64,000 nt of DNA, from assembly GCF_002866825.1 (NCBI RefSeq), contig NZ_PKUS01000012.1, positions 62,001-126,000 of the forward strand. The letters run 5' to 3'. This DNA comes from Pseudohalioglobus lutimaris (GTDB taxonomy: Bacteria > Pseudomonadota > Gammaproteobacteria > Pseudomonadales > Halieaceae). A program made the position numbers and the translations under genes. Of the stretch, positions 15,856 to 24,732 are shown piece by piece. How positions within the stretch are numbered: the stretch's first letter is position 1; the number at the start of each line of letters is the position of its first letter. The notes under the pieces are model-generated. The model did not search any database. It was given only the letters and a program-made list of their open reading frames with translations, and was not told the DNA's origin.

Positions 15856-17826
15856 ATGATGAAACGGATGGCAATGGTTGTAATTCTGTCGAGCATGCTC
15901 CCGGCCTGTGGCGGGGGTGGTGGCGGTGGCAGTAGCGCGGGTACTTCCCCGGATCAGGATGACCAGAATGTACCCTGCATTGGCCAGTGCGCCGGTGCCG
16001 GGTCCGCTCTCACGGTGGCAGACATCAAGCAGGTGCTGGCCCAGGGTATTGCCCAGGCAGACGCGCTGGGCGCCGAGGCCACCATTGCGGTGGTGGACCG
16101 GGTGGGCAATGTACTGGCGGTGCATCGCATGGCACCGACATCCCGGGAGGTGGTGATCAGTACCTCCTTTCCCACCTCGGTAAGTACCGGACTGGAAGGC
16201 GTGGTCCTCCCCGCCGGTAGCGATGGCGATGCGCTGGCCGCGATCGCCAAGGCGGTCACCGGGGCCTACCTGTCCAGCGAGGGCAATGCCTTTACCACCC
16301 GTACCGCCAACCAGATCGTGCAGGAGCATTTCAATCCCGGTGAGGACAATCAGCCAGCGGGTCCCCTGTTCGGGGTGCAGTTCAGCCAGCTGGCCTGTTC
16401 CGACTTCACCCAGGCCGGCCCGGTGGTGGAGACCGGTGTGGGCCCGCAGCGCTCTCCCCTGGGGCTGTCAGCTGATCCCGGAGGGCTACCCCTGTACAAA
16501 GATGGCACGGTGGTCGGTGGCGTGGGGGTCATGGCGGACGGGCGGTACTCCATCGACAAAAATATTCTCGACACCGATCGTGACCTGGACGAGCAGATCG
16601 CCCTGGCGGCAACCTGGGATTTCGCCGCGCCACTGGACCGGCGCGCGGACCGCATCACCGTAGAGGGTAAGACGCTGCGCTTCGCCGATGTCGGCTTTGG
16701 CGACCTGCGCGAGGCGCCGGAGCAGGCGCCCGCCTACGACAGCCTGGTGGGTCGCGGGCAGTCCATTGCGGTCATCGGTTATACCAGCGGTGGTATACGC
16801 GCGGGCGAGGCTTTCGGCCAACCCGGCTCGGGCATACGTCCGGCTACCGGCTTTGCCGGCCTGGACGCCTTCGTTTTTGTTGATGAAAGCAATGCCAACC
16901 GTTTTCCCCCTAGCGATGGCACCGATGGAGGTTCGCTCTCCGTGGCGCCCCTGAGTGCCGGGGAAGTGGAGGCCTTGATCAGCTCGGCCCTGGCCGTGGC
17001 CAACCGGGCACGGGCGCAGATCCGCCGACCACTTGGTAGTGCGGCCCGGGTGACAGTTTCGGTGGTGGACAGCCAGGGCTCCATCCTGGGCATGGCACGT
17101 ACCCGGGATGCCCCGGTGTTCGGCGCGGATGTGTCTTTGCAGAAGGCGCGCACAGCGGCCCTGTTCTCCTCCGCAGATGCCGCCGCGTTCCTGCGCGGCA
17201 TCACCGATCCCGCGGTGTACGTTAATCCGGACCTGTCCCCCAAGGCGGAGGTGTTCATTGCCGATTATGTGGACGCGGTCCAGGCCTTTGTGGGGCCCAC
17301 CGCACTGACCGACGGCACCGCGTTCTCCGACCGCTCCGGGGGAAACCTCTCCAGGCCCTTTTACCCGGACGGCATCCTCGGCAATCCCCATGGCCCGTTC
17401 AGCAAGTCCTTTTCCGCGGATGAGTGGAGCGTGTTCTCCACCGGGCTGCAGCTGGACCTGAGTTTCAACAACGTACTCGGGCACGTGGCTTTTGCCCTGG
17501 GGTTGGCGGGCGACGATGTGCCGTCCAACTGCGCCCAGTCCAGTGCGCCGCGTGTGGCCAACGGCATCCAGATCTTTCCCGGCAGCGTGCCCATCTACCG
17601 CGGCGATGTGCTGGTGGGGGGCATCGGCGTGTCCGGGGACGGTATCGACCAGGATGACATGATTGCATTTCTCGGCGTGCACGAGGCGGGCGCCGGGGTC
17701 AACAACGCACCACCGGAGATACGCGCCGACCGGTTGAAACCCATGGGCGAGCGCCTGCGCTATGTGCAGTGCCCGCAATCACCCTATTTTGGAAGCGACG
17801 AACAACAGGTCTGCGCGGGGAAGTAG
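15856..17826 (+). CDS. Lipoprotein with two GlcG/HbpS-type (DUF336) domains
   Basis: The N-terminus is a lipoprotein signal (…SSMLPAC with the lipidated Cys at 18), followed by a poly-Gly linker. Two copies of a GlcG/HbpS-like unit follow. The first begins near residue 51 (LTVADIKQVLAQGI, TIAVVDRVGNVLAVHRM, then PLYKDGTVVGGVGV near 211). The second begins near 370 (LISSALAVANRARAQI, VTVSVVDSQGSILGMARTRD, then PIYRGDVLVGGIGVSG near 577). HbpS of this family binds haem and senses oxidative stress outside the cell, while many GlcG proteins have no known role. Among multihaem cytochrome genes a haem- or redox-related job is inferred. The start codon directly abuts the preceding stop. Confidence 0.8.
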   Translation: MMKRMAMVVILSSMLPACGGGGGGGSSAGTSPDQDDQNVPCIGQCAGAGSALTVADIKQVLAQGIAQADALGAEATIAVVDRVGNVLAVHRMAPTSREVVISTSFPTSVSTGLEGVVLPAGSDGDALAAIAKAVTGAYLSSEGNAFTTRTANQIVQEHFNPGEDNQPAGPLFGVQFSQLACSDFTQAGPVVETGVGPQRSPLGLSADPGGLPLYKDGTVVGGVGVMADGRYSIDKNILDTDRDLDEQIALAATWDFAAPLDRRADRITVEGKTLRFADVGFGDLREAPEQAPAYDSLVGRGQSIAVIGYTSGGIRAGEAFGQPGSGIRPATGFAGLDAFVFVDESNANRFPPSDGTDGGSLSVAPLSAGEVEALISSALAVANRARAQIRRPLGSAARVTVSVVDSQGSILGMARTRDAPVFGADVSLQKARTAALFSSADAAAFLRGITDPAVYVNPDLSPKAEVFIADYVDAVQAFVGPTALTDGTAFSDRSGGNLSRPFYPDGILGNPHGPFSKSFSADEWSVFSTGLQLDLSFNNVLGHVAFALGLAGDDVPSNCAQSSAPRVANGIQIFPGSVPIYRGDVLVGGIGVSGDGIDQDDMIAFLGVHEAGAGVNNAPPEIRADRLKPMGERLRYVQCPQSPYFGSDEQQVCAGK

Positions 17827-17830
17827 TGTC

Positions 17831-19705
17831 ATGGACATAGAACTACTGAAAAATCGAGTATTCACGCCGCTGCTGCTGGCAGCTGGACTCACCCTGCTGG
17901 CCGCTGTGCCGGGGGCACAGGCCGAGCAGAACGAGCCGGGCCTGGAGTGCGATGACAACGACACCCGGGACCGCAGTAGCAGTGGCCGGCGGCGCACGGG
18001 AGGGTCCAATCGCGACTGTACCTACCGTGAAGTCGTGGTGGATGAAACCACCGGTGAGGTAACCCGCGAGGCGCCGCAGAGCGAAACGCGTACCGTGTTA
18101 CCACGGCGCTATTCATCCATTCCCCGGCCTACCGCGGAGCAATACGTGGAGGCTGTGCCCATTCCCGATCGCTGGCGCATTGTCGACAGCCTCGGTTACG
18201 AGGACAACTGGTGGGACCCCTACAACCAGAACACTATCAAGGGCGACAAGCCCATCCACGGTGACTGGTTCTTCAATGTCACCGCCATTTCCGACTCTGT
18301 GCTGGAGTGGCGCGACGTACCCACTCCGGTGGGGGGACAGACCACAAGGAATCCCGGGTCACTTGATGTGTTCGGGGATACTGAGCAGTTCCTGTTCAAC
18401 CAGAATGTTGCCGTGGAACTGGTCTACTACCAGGGCGACACCGTGTTCCGACCACCGGACTGGGAGTTCAGGTTCACGCCGGTGTTCAATTACAACTATA
18501 CGGAACTCGACGAGGTACTGGGACTCAACGCGGACCCCGGTGAAGACGACTACACGCGCAGCGATGGCCACGCGGGCATACAGGCGGCGTTCGTCGACAA
18601 ACACCTGCGCAATGTCTCCGACCGCTACGACTTTGACAGCCTGCGCGTGGGCATCCAGCCATTCTCCAGTGACTTCCGCGGCTTCCTTTTCCAGGACTCG
18701 CCGTTCGGTGTGCGCCTGTTCGGCACCCGCAGCAACAACCGCTTCCAGTACAACCTGGCGTGGTTCCGGCGCATGGAAAAAGACACCAACTCAGGTCTTA
18801 ACGATGTTGGCGAGGACCTGCGTGACGACGACGTGTTCGTCGCCAACCTCTATTGGCAGGACCAGCCCAGCCTGGGCTTCTTCTCCCAGTTCACCGCCAT
18901 TTATAACCGCAACCGGGAAGACGAGATTTTCTACGACGATAACGACTTTATCGCCCGCCCGGCCTCCGTGGGCCAGGAGCGCCTGCGCGACTATGACGTT
19001 TACTACCTGGGCTACAATGGCGATGGTCATATCGGTCGGGTGAATCTCACCACCTCTTTCTACGTCGCCCTGGGCGAGGAGGAAGGCGCGGTATTCAACG
19101 GCGAGGACTCGGACATCGAGGCATACTTCTTTGCCGCCGAACCGTCCATGGACTTCGACTGGATACGTGCCCGCCTGTCCTTCCTCTATGGCTCGGGTGA
19201 CGATGACCCGTTTGACGACAAGAGCCAGGGCTTCGACGCGATCTTCGAGAATCCGCAGTTCGCCGGCGCGGATACCAGCTACTGGATACGCCAGGGTGTG
19301 CCGCTGATCGGCGGCGGCCGGGTGGCCCTGTCGCAGCGCAACGGTGTGCTCAATTCCATGCGCTCATCCAAGGAGCACGGCCAGTCCAACTTTACCAATC
19401 CCGGCGTAGTGCTGGTGGGTGGCGGCGTCGACATGGATATCCTCCCGGAGCTGCGCCTCTCTCTCAATGCCAACTACCTGGCCTTTGCCGAGACGGAGGT
19501 GCTGGAGGTGGCGCGCAACCAGGGAAGTGTGGACAGCGAGATCGGCATGGACCTGTCCGCAGCGCTGATCTGGCGGCCTTTCATGAGCCAGAATGTGGTG
19601 GCTCGCCTGTCCTACGCCCAGTTACTGTCGGGCGATGGGTTCCAGGATCTTTACGGGGATGATGATCCCTATTCCGTGCTGTTGAACGTGATACTGACTT
19701 TCTAG
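17831..19705 (+). CDS. Large outer-membrane beta-barrel protein of the cytochrome operon
   Basis: This 624-residue protein has a signal peptide ending …PGAQA at about residue 31. A short acidic/Arg-rich N-terminal segment with two Cys follows, then a long run of amphipathic strands with Asp/Asn/Tyr-rich loops and a C-terminal VLLNVILTF. The size fits a barrel of 20 or more strands. I did not recognise the family. Its place between a lipoprotein and two secreted multihaem cytochromes suggests either a porin or an MtrB-like sheath that lets a cytochrome reach across the outer membrane. No sequence identity to MtrB is claimed. GGGGAAG upstream of ATG 17831 supports this start. Confidence 0.7.
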   Translation: MDIELLKNRVFTPLLLAAGLTLLAAVPGAQAEQNEPGLECDDNDTRDRSSSGRRRTGGSNRDCTYREVVVDETTGEVTREAPQSETRTVLPRRYSSIPRPTAEQYVEAVPIPDRWRIVDSLGYEDNWWDPYNQNTIKGDKPIHGDWFFNVTAISDSVLEWRDVPTPVGGQTTRNPGSLDVFGDTEQFLFNQNVAVELVYYQGDTVFRPPDWEFRFTPVFNYNYTELDEVLGLNADPGEDDYTRSDGHAGIQAAFVDKHLRNVSDRYDFDSLRVGIQPFSSDFRGFLFQDSPFGVRLFGTRSNNRFQYNLAWFRRMEKDTNSGLNDVGEDLRDDDVFVANLYWQDQPSLGFFSQFTAIYNRNREDEIFYDDNDFIARPASVGQERLRDYDVYYLGYNGDGHIGRVNLTTSFYVALGEEEGAVFNGEDSDIEAYFFAAEPSMDFDWIRARLSFLYGSGDDDPFDDKSQGFDAIFENPQFAGADTSYWIRQGVPLIGGGRVALSQRNGVLNSMRSSKEHGQSNFTNPGVVLVGGGVDMDILPELRLSLNANYLAFAETEVLEVARNQGSVDSEIGMDLSAALIWRPFMSQNVVARLSYAQLLSGDGFQDLYGDDDPYSVLLNVILTF

Positions 19706-19714
19706 GGGATTGAG

Positions 19715-22700
19715 ATGATAAAGGAAGTACAGGAAAAGCGAATGGGGGTCCTGTCCAGAACCTGGGCCGTACTCGGTGCCGTGGCGCTACTGGCCGTACC
19801 CGCCAGTGACAGCCTGGCCGCGTCAGGCGCAAAGGCGGTGGAGCGTAATTACGTGACTGCACCGAACGCCCCGGTCAGCCAGACCCAGGAGCAGATGGAT
19901 GCAAAGTCCTCGGGTTGCCAGAGTTGCCATACACAGACCGACCAGAAAACCATGCATGCCAACCCGGCGGTCAAACTGGGCTGCACTGATTGTCACGGTG
20001 GTGATGCCGCAGTGAACGTGACGCCGGGGCTGGACCGTTCGGCAACGGCCTATGTGGCAGCGATGGAGCAGGCCCACGTACTGCCCCGTTACCCGGACGC
20101 CTGGCACTATCCCTCCAGCGCAAACCCGGAGCAGACGTACACCCTGCTCAACAAAGAGAGCCCGGAGTTCGTGCGCTTTATCAACCCCTCGGATTACCGG
20201 ATCGCGCGGGAGGCCTGCGGTGCCTGCCACCTGCCCATCATCGAGGCCGCGGAGCGCAGCCTGATGTCCACTTCCGCCATGCTCTGGGGCGGAGCGGCAT
20301 ACAACAACGGCATCCTGCCTTTCAAACGCTATATTCTTGGAGAAGCCTACACCCGCGAGGGTGAGCCCGCTTCCATAATCGCCCCTCTCAAGCCCACACC
20401 GGAAATGACCGAGCAGGCCAGTATCCTGCCCCAGTTGTTCCCCCTGCCGGCCTGGGAGACCATCAAGCCCGGGGATATTTTCCGCGTGTTTGAGCGCGGC
20501 GGCAGGAATATATCCAACCTGTTCCCGGAGACCGGTGTCCCCAACGCCCTGGGCCAATTGCAGCGCCTGGAGGAACCCGGGCGGCCCGACTTCCGCCAGT
20601 CCAACCGTGGCCCTGGCACCGGTGGTCGCATATCCGTGCCCGTGATCAATATCACCAAGACGCGCCTGAACGACCCCCACACCTGGTTCCTGGGTACCAA
20701 CGACCAGCCGGGTGACTACCGCAGCTCGGGGTGCGCCTCCTGTCACGTGGTGTACGCCAACGATCGCGACCCGGCCCATTCCGGCCAGTACGCCGAGTTC
20801 GGCCACACCGGGGAAACCCAGACTGCAGATCCAACCATCAAGAAAGGACGCTCCGGCCACCCGCTGCAGCACGCCTTCACCCGGGCGATTCCCACCAGCC
20901 AGTGCATGGTCTGCCACATGCACCAGCCGAATATGTTCGTCAACAGCTACCTCGGCTACACCATGTGGGATTACGAGTCTGATGCGCCCGCCATGTGGCC
21001 GGAGAAACAGGTCTATCCCACCGAGGAGGAGCGGCGTAAGGTGCTGGACCGCAACCCGGAGGGCGCTGCCCCTCGTGGCAAGTGGGCGGATATGGAATTC
21101 CTCAAGGCCGTTTCCGAGCTGAATCCCGGGCTCAATGACACCCAGTTCGCCGACTATCACGGCCACGGCTGGAACTTCCGCGCGATTTTCAAGCGCGACC
21201 GTGACGGCACCCTGCTCGACGCTGAGGGCAATACGGTCAGCGACGACGACCCGGAGAAATTCCAGAAGGCGGTACATATGTCCTCTATCCACATGGATGT
21301 GGGCATGCACTGTGTGGATTGCCACTACGCCCAGGATAATCACGGCAACGGGCACATCTACGGTGAAGTGGCCGCTGCGGTGGAGATCGACTGCAAGGAC
21401 TGCCACGGCTCTGCCCAGGCCTACCCCAACTTGTTTACTTCCGGGCCGGCGGCCCTGGAGGGGGGCACCGACCTGGGGGCCATCCGCAATCCGGACGGGC
21501 GCAAACGCTTTGAGTGGATCGACAATAAGTTGATCCAGCGCTCGGTGCTGGACCCGGAGCTGGAGTGGGAGATGAGTCTGGTCAAGGATACCGTCAGCCC
21601 GGCGCACCCCGAGTACAACGAGAAGGCGGCGCGGGCCAAGCTGATGAGCAAGGACACCAGCAAGCAGAACTGGGGTTCCGAAGTGGCGACCACCGAGCTG
21701 GCGCACTCCGACGACGAGATGGAGTGCTATACCTGTCATACCTCCTGGACCACCAGCTGTGCCGGCTGCCACCTCCCGATCGAAGCCAACAACAAGACTG
21801 ACCGGCACCACTACGAAGGCGGTGAGTCGCGCAATTACGCGACCTATAATCCCCAGGTCGCCCGCGACCAGATGTTCTTCCTCGGGCGCAGGGAGACCGC
21901 CAAGGGCGGCAAGATCGCGCCGGTGCGCTCCACCTCTGCCCTGGTGTTGTCCTCCACCAATGCCAATCGCGAGAAAATCTACGTACAGCAGCCGCCCATC
22001 GCGTCCAGCGGCTACAGCTCACAGGCGATGAACCCCCACTTCCCGCACACGGTGCGCAAAACCGAGACCAAGCAGTGCGAGGACTGCCACCTGTCACGGG
22101 AAAATGACAACAACGCGATCATGGCCCAGTTGCTGATGTTCGGTACTGATTTCGCCGACTTCCTTGGCTACCATGCCTATGTTGGTGGCGAAGATCACAT
22201 CACCGGCGTGCAGGTGACCGAGTGGCAGGAACCCCAGGCGGTGATCGGCTCCTACCTGCAGCGCTACGCCTACCCGGACTTCTTCCAGGCCCACCAGGAG
22301 CAGGGCAAAATGCTGCAACACGGCTATCCGCACGGCTCTGGCCCTGCGGCCTGCCTGCAGCTGCGCGGCGAATACCTGTTCGTGGCGGAGGGGGAGAAAG
22401 GTATGCAGGTGTATGACGCTGCCAGTATCGGTAACAAAGGTGTGGCCCAGCGCCTCATTACTGCGCCCTTCAGTCCCCTGGGTCATGACACCCGGGTGGA
22501 AAGCAGTAATGCCACCTGCGTGGTGCTGCCCACCACCCAGCCGATCCAGCCCTCGCGCAACCAGGGAGACCTGATGCGCAAGACCAACCTGGAGCAGCCT
22601 TTCCATCCCACCTACGACTACGCCTATATCACCGACAGCGAAGAGGGCTTGATCCTTACCGACATCGATACCCTGATGGACGGGGAACCGCGCAATAACT

Positions 22701-23458
22701 TCCTTGAGCGTGCACTGACCTGGAACGAGAACGGGGTGCTGGACGGCGCGCGCCATATGACCATAGGGGGTCGTTACGTCTACATTATCGCTGATGCAGG
22801 CCTGGTGGTGCTGAACCTGGACAAACCCCTGACGCCGGTGCTGGAGGCGGTGGTGCCGCTGAATCGCGGCCACTCGGTGGCCCAGCAGTTCCGCTATCTC
22901 TTCGTCACTGACGCGGACGGACTCAAGTTGGTGGACATTACCAACCCCGCCTCGCCGCAGCTGGTGGAAGGTGCCACGGTACCCCTGGCCGATGCCCGGC
23001 GCCTGCACCTGGCGCGCACTTACGCCTACGTGGCCGCCGGCGCCGATGGGCTGGCCATCATCGACATCAAGCGCGCGGAGCAACCGCGTTTGCTGCAGCT
23101 GTTCAAAGACGGTCTGGTGGATGCCAGCGATGTCACCGTGGCTGCGACCAACGCCTCTATATTCGCTTACGTGGCCGATGGCAGCGCCGGGCTCAAGGTA
23201 CTGCAGCTGACCTCGCCGGACAGTCAGCCCAAATTCTATGGCTTCAGCCCCGAGCCGAAGCCTGAATTGATCGCCAGCTATACTACTCCGTCCCCGGCGC
23301 GTTCCCTGAGTCGGCCCCTGGAGCGCGATCGTGGGGTGGACGAGACCGGCGGTCAGGTGGCGGTATTCGGGCGCGTTGGATCGCGACCCCTCAACGAAGC
23401 TGAAATGCGCAGACTCTATGTGGATAAAGACGGTAAGCCATGGTACGTGGAAAACTAG
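19715..23458 (+). CDS. Secreted decahaem c-type cytochrome with C-terminal LVIVD-repeat propeller
   Basis: This protein of 1247 residues has a signal peptide (residues ~1-35, …PASDSLA). Ten CxxCH motifs lie between about 68 and 793: CQSCH, CTDCH, CGACH, CASCH, CMVCH, CVDCH, CKDCH, CYTCH, CAGCH and CEDCH. From about 885 to 1190 there are LVIVD-type repeats of the form Y(L/A/V)(F/Y)(V/I)…G(L/M)x(V/L)xD(I/A), for example YLFVTDADGLKLVDIT and YAYVAAGADGLAIIDI. These build a beta-propeller usually found on exported proteins. It is probably periplasmic or on the cell surface. It ends inside the start of the next cytochrome gene (19-base overlap), so the two are translationally linked. Confidence 0.85.
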   Translation: MIKEVQEKRMGVLSRTWAVLGAVALLAVPASDSLAASGAKAVERNYVTAPNAPVSQTQEQMDAKSSGCQSCHTQTDQKTMHANPAVKLGCTDCHGGDAAVNVTPGLDRSATAYVAAMEQAHVLPRYPDAWHYPSSANPEQTYTLLNKESPEFVRFINPSDYRIAREACGACHLPIIEAAERSLMSTSAMLWGGAAYNNGILPFKRYILGEAYTREGEPASIIAPLKPTPEMTEQASILPQLFPLPAWETIKPGDIFRVFERGGRNISNLFPETGVPNALGQLQRLEEPGRPDFRQSNRGPGTGGRISVPVINITKTRLNDPHTWFLGTNDQPGDYRSSGCASCHVVYANDRDPAHSGQYAEFGHTGETQTADPTIKKGRSGHPLQHAFTRAIPTSQCMVCHMHQPNMFVNSYLGYTMWDYESDAPAMWPEKQVYPTEEERRKVLDRNPEGAAPRGKWADMEFLKAVSELNPGLNDTQFADYHGHGWNFRAIFKRDRDGTLLDAEGNTVSDDDPEKFQKAVHMSSIHMDVGMHCVDCHYAQDNHGNGHIYGEVAAAVEIDCKDCHGSAQAYPNLFTSGPAALEGGTDLGAIRNPDGRKRFEWIDNKLIQRSVLDPELEWEMSLVKDTVSPAHPEYNEKAARAKLMSKDTSKQNWGSEVATTELAHSDDEMECYTCHTSWTTSCAGCHLPIEANNKTDRHHYEGGESRNYATYNPQVARDQMFFLGRRETAKGGKIAPVRSTSALVLSSTNANREKIYVQQPPIASSGYSSQAMNPHFPHTVRKTETKQCEDCHLSRENDNNAIMAQLLMFGTDFADFLGYHAYVGGEDHITGVQVTEWQEPQAVIGSYLQRYAYPDFFQAHQEQGKMLQHGYPHGSGPAACLQLRGEYLFVAEGEKGMQVYDAASIGNKGVAQRLITAPFSPLGHDTRVESSNATCVVLPTTQPIQPSRNQGDLMRKTNLEQPFHPTYDYAYITDSEEGLILTDIDTLMDGEPRNNFLERALTWNENGVLDGARHMTIGGRYVYIIADAGLVVLNLDKPLTPVLEAVVPLNRGHSVAQQFRYLFVTDADGLKLVDITNPASPQLVEGATVPLADARRLHLARTYAYVAAGADGLAIIDIKRAEQPRLLQLFKDGLVDASDVTVAATNASIFAYVADGSAGLKVLQLTSPDSQPKFYGFSPEPKPELIASYTTPSPARSLSRPLERDRGVDETGGQVAVFGRVGSRPLNEAEMRRLYVDKDGKPWYVEN

Positions 23459-24732
23459 CACTGTCCCTGTTGTTTCTCTCCCTGGGCCTCAAGGCCCAGC
23501 AGTTGCCCCTGCCCGAAGCGGGGGCCGATGTGCACGAGGGTGTGGCCAGTTGCAGCACCAGCGTGTGCCACGGCAAGAGCAGCCCCGAGCCCGGTAGCAC
23601 TGTGTGGCTGAACGAGTACCGGATCTGGCTGCGCCAGGATTACCACTCCCGCGCCTATCGCACCCTGCAGACAGACCAGTCCAGGGCTATCGCCCGCAAG
23701 CTCGGGCTGCCGTCAGCGGCGGGAGCGAAAATCTGCCTCGACTGCCATGCGGACAATGTCGCCAGCGAGGCCCGCGGCAGGCGCTTCCAGATTTCCGACG
23801 GTGTGGGCTGCGAGGCCTGCCACGGTGGCGCCGGACGCTGGCTGGAATCGCATGCGGAGCAGGGAACGAACCATGCGGATAACCTGGCCAAGGGGATGTA
23901 CCCCACCGAGGAACCGCTGGCGCGGGCACGCCTTTGCCTGTCCTGCCATCTGGGTACCCGGGACAAGTTTGCCACCCACCGGATCATGGGTGCCGGTCAT
24001 CCACGGTTGAGTTTCGAACTGGAGACATTCACCGTCAACCAGCCCGCACACTACGAGGTCGACAGCGACTACCGGGAGCGTAAACCGGCGATTGCCTCGG
24101 TCAATATGTGGCTGGCGGGACTGTCAGTTACCGCCATGGCGCAGCTGGAGTTGCTGCAGGAGTCCTGGTTTACTGATCCTGGCCTCATCCCCGAATTGTC
24201 TTTTTACCAGTGTCATGCCTGCCACCACCCTATGGACGACCTGCGCTGGCAGCGGGAGGGGGCTGATCAGGCCCTGCCCCCAGGGGCTGTGCGCCTCAAT
24301 GATGGCAGCCTGGTCGTGCTTATCGCGGTGATAAAGACGGGCAAGCTGGGCGAGGCCGGCGCGCTGGACAATGCGTTGCGGTCCTTGCATACAGCATCCC
24401 TGGAAAGCCGTGAGGCAGTGGTCGCAAAGGCCCGCAGCTTACACGACTTGCTCGCCCCGATGGCTGAAAAACTGAGTGGCAGTAACTACGACAGCACCAC
24501 CATGGAACGGCTGCGCGGCGGCCTGTTGCAGCGCGCGGCCGCTGGGCAGTTCCGTCACTTTACCGCCGCTGAACAGGTGTTCCTCGGGGTGGAAACCCTG
24601 GGTCTGGCACTGGGCGATGCCGGGACTTACGAGAAGGCCATGGATGCCTGGTTCGAATCCGTGCGTGATGAGAACCGCTTTGTGCCCAAGCAGTTTGCGG
24701 TGCTCGCCGGGCAGGTGGAGAAGGCCCTGTGA
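23440..24732 (+). CDS. Multihaem c-type cytochrome (four CxxCH plus one CX4CH)
   Basis: This 430-residue protein has a short signal peptide (to about residue 19). The haem-binding motifs are CSTSVCH, a CX4CH motif near 38-44, then CLDCH, CEACH, CLSCH and CHACH. CX4CH sites are rare but are known to bind haem in some tetrahaem c3 cytochromes. The spacing and the CxACHGGAGRW-type segment recall cytochrome c554-like proteins, but family membership is not certain. The C-terminal third has no haem motifs and looks helical, with TPR-like Ala-rich helices. It starts 19 bases inside the preceding cytochrome gene and ends in a 4-base GTGA overlap with the phosphatase gene. Confidence 0.82.
   Translation: MVRGKLALSLLFLSLGLKAQQLPLPEAGADVHEGVASCSTSVCHGKSSPEPGSTVWLNEYRIWLRQDYHSRAYRTLQTDQSRAIARKLGLPSAAGAKICLDCHADNVASEARGRRFQISDGVGCEACHGGAGRWLESHAEQGTNHADNLAKGMYPTEEPLARARLCLSCHLGTRDKFATHRIMGAGHPRLSFELETFTVNQPAHYEVDSDYRERKPAIASVNMWLAGLSVTAMAQLELLQESWFTDPGLIPELSFYQCHACHHPMDDLRWQREGADQALPPGAVRLNDGSLVVLIAVIKTGKLGEAGALDNALRSLHTASLESREAVVAKARSLHDLLAPMAEKLSGSNYDSTTMERLRGGLLQRAAAGQFRHFTAAEQVFLGVETLGLALGDAGTYEKAMDAWFESVRDENRFVPKQFAVLAGQVEKAL

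Noticed and set aside
16486-17778. Open frame of 430 codons on the minus strand
   Set aside because: It is antisense to the GlcG lipoprotein gene. Residue composition is typical of a shadow frame.
19823-21811. Long open frame (662 codons) on the minus strand
   Set aside because: It is antisense to the decahaem cytochrome gene with its ten haem motifs. Its translation is low-complexity Val/Gly/His-rich and has no domain. GC-rich codon bias leaves such frames open.
22094-23461. Open frame of 455 codons on the minus strand
   Set aside because: It is antisense to the LVIVD part of the cytochrome gene and has no recognisable motif.
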